Shown one piece after another: positions 18,142 to 24,634 of a DNA stretch of 64,000 nt. This stretch comes from Ktedonobacteria bacterium (lineage in GTDB: Bacteria > Chloroflexota > Ktedonobacteria > Ktedonobacterales > JACDGC01): contig DAIDGU010000047.1 in NCBI GenBank assembly GCA_027459785.1, positions 1 to 64,000 of the forward strand, read 5' to 3'. The position numbers were made by a program, and so were the translations under genes. Position 1 is the first letter of the stretch. Each line of letters opens with the position of its first letter. A model generated the notes under the pieces. It ran no database searches and was not told where the DNA came from. It worked only from the letters and a program-made list of their open reading frames with translations.

Positions 18142-18855
18142 GTGTCGAATCCCACTGATGCCCCCCCCGACGTTCCCCAGCACGAACCATTGCCCCCCGA
18201 AGCGACATCCGGTGCCGGCGCGGTCACGCCGCCCCCGCCCGCGCAGGCAGACGAAAAAGCGTACAAGCAAACATTTTTGCGCTGGTTCGGGTATGGTACC
18301 GTGCGGGTGCTGTATCGCCCGTGGACGCGCATCGCCGCCAACTGGTTCCCTGAAGGTTCGCGCCAGGCCCGAATCATGGAGCGCCTGGGCGTCCCCTTGC
18401 CGGATCGCCTGGACCTGAGCTGGATTACGCCGGATATCGCCGTTGGCGGGCGGGTGCGCGTGGGGGACATCCCCAGCCTGCAACGAGTGGGGGTGACGCG
18501 CGTGGTGGATGTGCGCCAGGAACACCGCGACGACGAGGCAGCGCTCAACAGGCACGGCATCGAGCTGCTTTATCTGCCGACGCCGGATACCTATCCCCTC
18601 AGCCTGGCCGATCTGCGGCGCGGCGCGGAGTGGATCAATGCGCAGCGCCAGGCGCACCAGCGGGTGCTGATTCACTGCGAACATGGCGTGGGGCGCAGCG
18701 TCCTCCTCGCCGCCGCCGCGCTCGTCTGCGAGGGCTATTCCGCGCACGCCGCCTTCGACCTGATCGGGCGCAAACGCTGGCAAGCCTCGCCCAATCACCG
18801 CCAGGTCGCCCGCCTGAGCGAATTCGCCCGCGCCGGCGCATGCCAGGGCGATTAA
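18142..18855 (+). CDS. Dual-specificity/tyrosine phosphatase-like protein
   Basis: 237-residue Cys-dependent phosphatase. The signature HCxxGxxRS is complete as HCEHGVGRS, with a general-acid Asp candidate in the PTPDTYPLS loop. The N-terminal 45 residues are Pro-rich and probably disordered. An amphipathic stretch WFGYGTVRVLYRPWTRI precedes the DLSWITPDIAVGG domain start, recalling phosphatases that act on phosphatidylglycerophosphate-like lipids, so a lipid substrate is possible beside the glycolipid synthase. The GTG at 18142 is chosen because AGGAGG is 7 bases upstream; an ATG at 18118 overlaps the previous stop but lacks an RBS. Confidence 0.8.
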   Translation: MSNPTDAPPDVPQHEPLPPEATSGAGAVTPPPPAQADEKAYKQTFLRWFGYGTVRVLYRPWTRIAANWFPEGSRQARIMERLGVPLPDRLDLSWITPDIAVGGRVRVGDIPSLQRVGVTRVVDVRQEHRDDEAALNRHGIELLYLPTPDTYPLSLADLRRGAEWINAQRQAHQRVLIHCEHGVGRSVLLAAAALVCEGYSAHAAFDLIGRKRWQASPNHRQVARLSEFARAGACQGD

Positions 18856-19190
18856 GAGACGGCGGGCGGATGCCGATGCGATGGGGACGGCGGGCGGTTG
18901 AAGAGGCAACGGGGACGGCGGGCGGTTGCCGGTGCGGATGGGGGACGGCGGGCGGTTGAAACCGCGCCTAAGCGCCTGGCGGCGACGAAGTCCGCCGACG
19001 CGGACTGGGATCCTAACCCGCGTAGGCGGGTTTCGTGGCGGCACGCCCTTAGGCGCGATTTCAATCGCCCGCGCGTCTCCGCCCGCCCGCGCGTCTCCGC
19101 CCGCCCGCTGTCTCCGCCCGCCCGCTGTCCCCGCCCGCCCGCTGTCCCCGCCCGCCCGCTGTCCCCGCCCGCCGTCCCCGGCGTAGGCAT
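18856..19190. repeat. Giant inverted repeat with central 125-base palindrome (element E2)
   Basis: Centred on GGATCC at 19008-19013, the region 18948-19073 is an imperfect palindrome with arms of about 62 bases (GCGGGCGGTTGAAACCGC and CGATTTCAATCGCCCGC at its ends, several nested hairpins within). Left of it are three to four direct copies of GGGGACGGCGGGCGG; right of it are about six copies of the complement, GCCCGCTGTCCCC. The whole 320-base region therefore forms one long inverted repeat. It fills the gap between the phosphatase gene and coaE. Confidence 0.85.
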
Positions 19191-19257
19191 AACTGGATCG
19201 CTGCTCGTCCCCCCGTCCGCTCCTTTCGCACAGTGAACTTTTGATACAAGCGAGGAT

Positions 19258-19854
19258 ATGATGCCGCATTTGCTGGGTCTGACGGGCAACATCGCCTGTG
19301 GCAAAACCACTATCGGCCAGATGGTGCTGGAACTGGGCGCGGCGCGCTACATCGACGCCGATGCGGTGGTACATGAACTGTATGCGCCGGGGCAGCCGAT
19401 CCATGCCGCCGTCCTGGCGGCTTTCGGGCGCGCGATCCTCACGCCGGATGGGCAGATCGACCGGCGGGCGCTGGGGGCGCGCGTCTTCAGCGATCCAGCC
19501 GCGTTGCAGCGCCTCGAAGGCATCGTGCATCCGGCGGTGCATGCCGCCGTGGCGGCGCAGCTGACAGATCTCCCACCCGATGCTGTCGCTGTCATCGATG
19601 CGGTGAAGCTGCTGGAAGGCGGCATGGCGCGGCAGTGCGAGCAGGTGTGGCTGGTGGTGTGCGACCCCGCCGAGGAGCGTCGCCGGCTACTCACGGATCG
19701 CGGGCTGAAGCCGGCGGAGGCCGACGCGCGCCTGGCCGCGCAGCCGGATAATGCGGCACGCCGCCCGCTGGTCGCTGCCGTCATCGACAACTCCGGCACG
19801 CTGGTCGCCACGCGGGCGCAGGTCGCCGCCGCCTGGGCGCGCTGGCGCTCCTAA
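19258..19854 (+). CDS. coaE: Dephospho-CoA kinase
   Basis: Last step of coenzyme A synthesis, ATP-dependent phosphorylation of the 3'-hydroxyl of dephospho-CoA. 198 residues, normal length. P-loop GNIACGKTT, the DADAVVHELYAPGQP substrate segment, and the HPAVHAAV and PLLEGG-like (VKLLEGG) stretches are conserved; the lid region holds RRRLLTDRGL. Two adjacent ATGs (19258, 19261) are possible; GAGGAT directly upstream fits the second slightly better. Its end overlaps by four bases with the converging DUF6391-like gene. Confidence 0.93.
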   Translation: MMPHLLGLTGNIACGKTTIGQMVLELGAARYIDADAVVHELYAPGQPIHAAVLAAFGRAILTPDGQIDRRALGARVFSDPAALQRLEGIVHPAVHAAVAAQLTDLPPDAVAVIDAVKLLEGGMARQCEQVWLVVCDPAEERRRLLTDRGLKPAEADARLAAQPDNAARRPLVAAVIDNSGTLVATRAQVAAAWARWRS

Positions 19855-20429
19855 AACATCTTCGCCGCATCGGGGTTGTCGGTGCGGACGAAGTGAGTGA
19901 CGCTGCCGCGCCAGGTGAGGGGATAAACGCCGAGGACGCGCATCGATCCGTTCGGCGTGTGCGTGGTGACGTAGCGCTGCGCCAGCAAGCCAAGTGGGCG
20001 GGCGAGGACGAGCGCCGCCGTCGAGGCCAGCACAACGTTATTGAAGGTATTGTAGGGCTTGCGCATCTTGGCCACCGACATCGCCGCCAGCCCCGTCAGC
20101 AGTCCAGCAACGGCCAGGTTCGTGCCGCAACGCTCGTGGATGGCGAGATCCGGCTCGCTGCCGCGCAGGCGACGCAATGCCTCTTCCGCCGCTGGCTGGA
20201 CGACCTCACTGGGGACATCGCCGAAGATGAAGAAGCCCGCCGCAATCGAGACGCCCGCCAGACGGGTTTCAGGGAATTGCTGCGACAGCAGCACGATCGT
20301 CGCGTGTTCCAGCGCGTGGTTCTCGCGTACCGCATTGCCCAGCAGCAATTGCTGGCCCACCTGCACCAGAGGGTTCATCCGCGCTCGCCCCGCAGCGCCA
20401 TCCTGCCGAACCTGTTGCAGCAGCTTCAT
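19851..20429 (-). CDS. DUF6391-like membrane-associated protein
   Basis: 192-residue protein of unknown function. The best conserved element is RENHALEHATI near the N-terminus, a His/Glu-rich segment found in a family known from cyanobacteria and Chloroflexota and labelled DUF6391 (name given from memory). Two hydrophobic stretches (GVSIAAGFFIFGDVPS and the NLAVAGLLTGLAAMS region) and a third, VVLASTAALVLARPLG, suggest membrane association. ENHALEH could bind a metal, but this is speculative. The ATG at 20429 has GGAGAT six bases upstream; the frame is open to 20450. Confidence 0.6.
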   Translation of the reverse strand: MKLLQQVRQDGAAGRARMNPLVQVGQQLLLGNAVRENHALEHATIVLLSQQFPETRLAGVSIAAGFFIFGDVPSEVVQPAAEEALRRLRGSEPDLAIHERCGTNLAVAGLLTGLAAMSVAKMRKPYNTFNNVVLASTAALVLARPLGLLAQRYVTTHTPNGSMRVLGVYPLTWRGSVTHFVRTDNPDAAKMF

Positions 20430-20463
20430 CACCAGATCTCCCATCGCCAATGCTTTTGGATGC

Positions 20464-20472
20464 AGTGTACCA
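20464..20472 (-). promoter_or_regulatory. Extended -10 promoter for the DUF6391-like gene
   Basis: On the minus strand TGG is followed by TACACT, about 35 bases before the ATG at 20429. It matches the extended -10 pattern seen elsewhere in the window. Confidence 0.45.
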
Positions 20473-20491
20473 CATCGGGACCGTCCGCGTC

Positions 20492-20545
20492 TGTAGGGGC
20501 GACCCTTGTGGTCGCCCTGGCCCCTGCTGCCCTGGCTCCTGCTGC
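20492..20545. repeat. GGCGACCACAAGGG-family repeat
   Basis: TGTAGGGGCGACCCTTGTGG and TCGCCC form the core repeat, followed by three TGCCCTG-containing degenerate copies (CCTGGCCCCTGCTGCC). It lies in the gap between two minus-strand genes. Related cores occur at 12.4, 44.4, 45.4 and 62.0 kb. Confidence 0.7.
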
Positions 20546-20550
20546 CCTGC

Positions 20551-21909
20551 TTACTCCTCGTCTTGCGCCTCGGCGGCTACATTGGGTCGCTGAGGACCGA
20601 AGTGAACGCCTGTCACCTGGCGATACGCATGCAGCCGTTCGGCATAACGCGCCTCGCGGCCCGGCGGCACCAGCACCAGGTAGGCGTTGTAGCCGACCAG
20701 CCGGCGCAGTGAGCGTGCCTGCACGGAGACGATAATGATCTGGGCTTCACGGATCGTGACATTGGGCGCGAAGGTGACGATCATGCGACCGGGACCGAGC
20801 AAGACGTGTTGTAGCGGTGGACTGCTGCCTAAGTGTTCGTCGATGCGATTCACGATCTGTTGCGCCATATGCTCAGCGCGCGTATGCAGTTTGGTCAGGG
20901 CGGGGCCGGCAGCCGTCTGGGCGCGTGCGCCGATGGTGCGCGCCGTCGCGGAAAGGCGTTCCACGGCGGGAACTTCTTCTTCCGCAACCGAACGCACGCG
21001 CACCGCTGGCAAGCTGGCGGATGTCTGGTAGGTCGTTGCCCGCGCGCCCCGGCTGCCGGCGCGATGAGTGCGCCCCAGCACGCGATCCAGGCCGGGCTGC
21101 ACATCATGCCACCACTGGCGCAATTTTCCCGCTAGCTGCGTTTCCGGCGCGACCTGGGTTGCCGCGCCCTCTTGCGCCTCGCGGGCCAGCCGTTGCTGGC
21201 GCAACCGCGCAAGATCTTCGTCGCGGTCGAAGGTGGGCAGATCTGGCTGATCGCGCTTGCGGGTCGGCGTGCGCGTTTCGTCACGGCGACGGGTCGGCGT
21301 GCTGGCTGGTGCCGGGTGCGGCAATGACTCAGCGGGGTGCGCGCTGGCTGCATCCGGGCGCGGGAATGATCCCTGTGAACGTGCGGGCGGCAATGAGTCC
21401 CCTGGGCGCGGCGGACGGGCGGCGGGGGTGGACCGACGCGAAGGCGGGGCCAACGGCGGCGGCGGGGTGGGACCACTGGTGGGCGGAGATGACGCGAGCA
21501 ACGCCGCGACATCCAGGATGATCGTGGGACGGTCCGCTTGCGGATGGTCTTTCCCAGGATGATACGCATACCCTTCGCCGCTGGGCGAGGGCAGCGACAC
21601 CGACGGCGGACGCGCGTGCGCGAGCAGCGCCACTTGATCCGAGGTCAGGATGATCGTGGGCGGCTCAACAGGGGGGGTAGCCGCCGGCAGCGCCACCGTG
21701 TTTTCCGCCTGTTCGGGGGGCGCAGGAGTGGGCGATGCAACCGCCGGGGGCGTGACCGCGGCGACAGGGCGTGTCGCATTCCGCTCGTCTTCCCTTGCTG
21801 GCGCGGGTGCGGGACCGGTGGCGTTGGTGGCGGCAACGGCGGGTCGTGCGCCCGTCGCCACCCGATAATGCGACCGTTGCGCCCGGCGCGCTTTTTTCGA
21901 TGCACCCAT
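20551..21909 (-). CDS. Proline-rich protein with subtilase-prodomain-like C-terminus
   Basis: 452 residues, not assignable to a known family. Residues 1-235 are low-complexity Pro/Ala/Thr-rich and probably disordered, and carry two copies of a short motif, PPTIILTSDQVALLAHA and RPTIILDVAALLASS. A charged helical part follows (RDEDLARLRQQRLAREAQ). The last 75 residues (MIVTFAPNVTIREAQIIIV .. LVLVPPG) have the beta-alpha-beta pattern of the ferredoxin-like prodomain fold found in S8 peptidases and some anti-sigma factors. No peptidase is attached, and no signal peptide or membrane segment is evident. GGGGAGAG precedes the ATG. Confidence 0.55.
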   Translation of the reverse strand: MGASKKARRAQRSHYRVATGARPAVAATNATGPAPAPAREDERNATRPVAAVTPPAVASPTPAPPEQAENTVALPAATPPVEPPTIILTSDQVALLAHARPPSVSLPSPSGEGYAYHPGKDHPQADRPTIILDVAALLASSPPTSGPTPPPPLAPPSRRSTPAARPPRPGDSLPPARSQGSFPRPDAASAHPAESLPHPAPASTPTRRRDETRTPTRKRDQPDLPTFDRDEDLARLRQQRLAREAQEGAATQVAPETQLAGKLRQWWHDVQPGLDRVLGRTHRAGSRGARATTYQTSASLPAVRVRSVAEEEVPAVERLSATARTIGARAQTAAGPALTKLHTRAEHMAQQIVNRIDEHLGSSPPLQHVLLGPGRMIVTFAPNVTIREAQIIIVSVQARSLRRLVGYNAYLVLVPPGREARYAERLHAYRQVTGVHFGPQRPNVAAEAQDEE

Positions 21910-22090
21910 GCAACTCTCCCCTATACTTCAGCTTGGTTCTCTCGCCTATGTAGCATACGATAGCATATTTCCAGAGCAGGAGAAAATGCAAGAGAACATT
22001 GGGGGACTTTTTTGCTGGCAAGGGACATCTCATGTAGGTTAACAGCGGGGCGATAAAGAAACGGCGCATATGATCAAAGCGCATCCCACG

Positions 22091-22099
22091 TGCTATACT
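22091..22099 (+). promoter_or_regulatory. Extended -10 promoter for the fused E1 gene
   Basis: TGC followed by TATACT, 85 bases before the ATG of the dehydrogenase. A weak TGATCA lies at the -35 distance. Confidence 0.5.
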
Positions 22100-22183
22100 G
22101 CACATGCAAGCCATATCTTGGCGGCGCGGCGTGGCGCTGCCTCCGCCAATCAACGTTGATCATAACGGACGTCAGGAGTTCCT

Positions 22184-24283
22184 ATGGCCACAGAAACGAA
22201 CACCTCGTCTGCCGGCACGCAGACACTCGCCTTTGACCCGCTGGATACTTTCAAGCAAATGGTGATGGCACGGACCATCAACGAGACGCTGAAAGCGCGC
22301 AAGACGCAGGGGCGTTTCCCCTTTTACATCGGCGCGGGCGGCCACGAGGCGCTGGCCGGCGGGGTGGCGGCGTTGCGCGCCGACGACTGGCTCGCCTTCT
22401 ATTACCGCGACCTCGCGGGCTGGCTCCAGCGCACGCATGATCCCTTCGGCCCGATCCGCGCGGCGTATTCGCGCACGACCGACCCCATGACCGCTGGGCG
22501 CAACATGCCCGAACACTTCAGCAGCCGCCACTTTCACATCATGCCTACCTTCAGCGAAGTATCTGGCCTGGCCCCCTTCGCTGCCGGCGCGGCGTATGCC
22601 TTTAAACGCAACCAGAGCGGGCAGGTGGTCATGTTCTGCACGGGCGATGGCGGCGTGGCGACCAACGATTTCAACGTCCTTTACCGCGCCGCGACGATCC
22701 ATAAGCTGCCGGTGATCATGGTGGTGGAAAATAACGGCTGGGCCATCACGACGCCGACCGAGGGCCACCAGTGGGGCGGCAACCTCACCGAATGGGCGCG
22801 GGCCGGTGGCGCGCACGCCGTGGAGATGGACGGTACCGACGCCCTCGCCGTGCATGACGCCGTGACCGAACTGGCCGCGCGCGCCCGCACCGACGGCCCC
22901 GTCTTCCTGCACCTGCGCATGGGCCTGCTCGATCCGCATTCCAGCAGCACCGACATCTACGCCTACCGCGACCGCAGCGAAGTGGCACAGACCAAGCAGA
23001 CGCGCGACCCCATCGCCAACACCGGTCACCACTTGATCCAGATGGGCCTGCTCAAAGACGGCGACATCGAGCGCCTGCTGGGCGAGGCGAAAGATCACCT
23101 GAACGAGATCGAAGATCAGGTGTTGACGGAACCGGAGCCGACCGGCGAGCGCCTGCTCCACAACCTCTATGCCTGGCCCACCGAACCCACCGTCGAGCCG
23201 ACCGGCACGACCACGCCGATGAACATGCTGGCGGCCATCAATGATGCGCTAGTGGAGATCGTCAAGCGCGACCCCGGCTTCTTTGTCTATGGGCAGGATG
23301 TCGGCAGCCCGCGTGGCGGCGTTTTCGGCGCAACGCAAGCCCTGGTGACGAACTATCCGAACAGCGCCATCAGCAGCCCGCTGAATGAGCAACTGATTTT
23401 CGGCATCGCTGCCGGTGCGTCGCTGGTTGATAACCGCGCCCGTTGCGGCGAGATCCAGTTCGTGGACTATCACCAATCGATGGCGCAATCTTTGCGCCTG
23501 GCCGCGCGCATCCTCTATCAGTCGAACGGCGACTGGACCTGCCCGGTGGTGATCCGCACGAAGGCCGGCAGCGGCGGCGGCGGCCCGATCTCCGATTCTG
23601 GCGCGGGCGGCGGCGCGTTCGGCCACTCGCATTCCGGCGAGTATTGGTTCACCAGCACCCCCGGCCTGATCACGCTCTGCCCCAGCACGCCGTATGACGC
23701 GAAGGGCTTGCTGATCGAAGCCTCGCGCACGCAATCGCCGGTGGTCTACCTGGAACGCGGGCGCCTCTACCGCTCCGATCCGCCGAAGGACGCCAGCGGC
23801 AACCTCATCGCGCCCCTGGCGGACCTCTGGAACGTGCCGTCCGGTTACTACACGGTCCCGATGCAGAGCGCGCGACGCATCCGCATTGGCACCTCGCCCT
23901 TCGTGACGGGCGTGATCGTTACCTGGGGAACGATGATGTTGGAAAGCGCTATCGCGGCGGCGAACGTGGCCGCGCGCCACGGCAGCGCCTTCGACATCGT
24001 CGATCTGCGCACGCTCTTCCCCTTCGACGAAGCGACGATCAGCGCCGCCATCCAGGAGGCGAATCGCGTGGTGGTGGTGACGGAAGAGGGCGACCACACT
24101 AACTTCGGTCGCCATATCCATTCCTGGATCGTGGAACACCACTTCGAGGATCTCGACCAGCCGGCAGCCTTCATCAGGGCCAAGGGCGTCCCCGCCGCGC
24201 CCTACTTCGGCGCGGAAGAGGAAGTCTTCTATCCGACGGCGAAGGATGTCGAAGCGGTGCTAGAACGCTTCGCGACGGCGTAG
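22184..24283 (+). CDS. Fused alpha/beta 2-oxoacid dehydrogenase E1
   Basis: Thiamine-diphosphate E1 component that decarboxylates a 2-oxoacid (pyruvate or a branched-chain 2-oxoacid) and acylates the lipoyl domain of E2. In this 699-residue protein alpha (1-340) and beta (345-699) halves are fused. The ThDP motif is GDGGVATNDFN .. ENN in the alpha half; the beta half has DVGSPRGGVFGATQAL, SPLNEQLIFGIAAGAS and CPVVIRTKAGSGGGG. AGGAG lies 7 bases before the ATG. No E2, E3 or lipoate gene is adjacent. Fused E1 proteins of this type are usually called 2-oxoisovalerate dehydrogenase; substrate remains open. Confidence 0.88.
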   Translation: MATETNTSSAGTQTLAFDPLDTFKQMVMARTINETLKARKTQGRFPFYIGAGGHEALAGGVAALRADDWLAFYYRDLAGWLQRTHDPFGPIRAAYSRTTDPMTAGRNMPEHFSSRHFHIMPTFSEVSGLAPFAAGAAYAFKRNQSGQVVMFCTGDGGVATNDFNVLYRAATIHKLPVIMVVENNGWAITTPTEGHQWGGNLTEWARAGGAHAVEMDGTDALAVHDAVTELAARARTDGPVFLHLRMGLLDPHSSSTDIYAYRDRSEVAQTKQTRDPIANTGHHLIQMGLLKDGDIERLLGEAKDHLNEIEDQVLTEPEPTGERLLHNLYAWPTEPTVEPTGTTTPMNMLAAINDALVEIVKRDPGFFVYGQDVGSPRGGVFGATQALVTNYPNSAISSPLNEQLIFGIAAGASLVDNRARCGEIQFVDYHQSMAQSLRLAARILYQSNGDWTCPVVIRTKAGSGGGGPISDSGAGGGAFGHSHSGEYWFTSTPGLITLCPSTPYDAKGLLIEASRTQSPVVYLERGRLYRSDPPKDASGNLIAPLADLWNVPSGYYTVPMQSARRIRIGTSPFVTGVIVTWGTMMLESAIAAANVAARHGSAFDIVDLRTLFPFDEATISAAIQEANRVVVVTEEGDHTNFGRHIHSWIVEHHFEDLDQPAAFIRAKGVPAAPYFGAEEEVFYPTAKDVEAVLERFATA

Positions 24284-24634
24284 GCGGCCCCATCCCGTCG
24301 CGTCACGGGAACCCTGCCCCCCGGCCCCCTCCCCATCTGCGGATGGAGAGGGGGTGATCAGCCATCGGGATACCGGAGGACAGACATTCTTGTCTGTCAC
24401 TCTGTCCGTGGGGCGGACATTCTTGTCCGCCAGTCTGTCCGTGGGGCGGACATTCCTGTCCGCCAAGTGACAGATGGGCATGCCTGTCCGCTAGATACCC
24501 CGCCACGTTACACATCCCCAGCCCAGGCGTTATACCGATGTGAGGATTCACGGATAGGCACCTCAGAATACCATCAACCCCCCGATGCGGCGTGCGCCGT
24601 GGCGGCGGGATGATGTCGATACGAGGGCTTTCCT
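24284..24634. repeat. Gap filled with two repeat families
   Basis: 24301-24356 is a CTCCATC/GATGGGGAG palindrome (with the GGGTTCCCGTGA extension also found inside lysC). 24375-24491 holds four TTCC/TTCT-loop hairpins: one with GACAGACA stems, two with GGCGGACA stems separated by AGTCTGTCC, and one degenerate. The remaining 140 bases to the next ATG show no gene; they probably carry the promoter of the sugar dehydrogenase gene. Confidence 0.85.

Noticed and set aside
17965-19542. 525-codon open frame on the minus strand
   Set aside because: Runs across the phosphatase gene, the large inverted repeat and coaE; composition follows GC bias and no domain is visible.
24300-24360. Rho-independent terminator after the fused E1 gene
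   Set aside because: The hairpin belongs to a dispersed repeat family and lacks a T-tract; a terminator role is possible but not supported.
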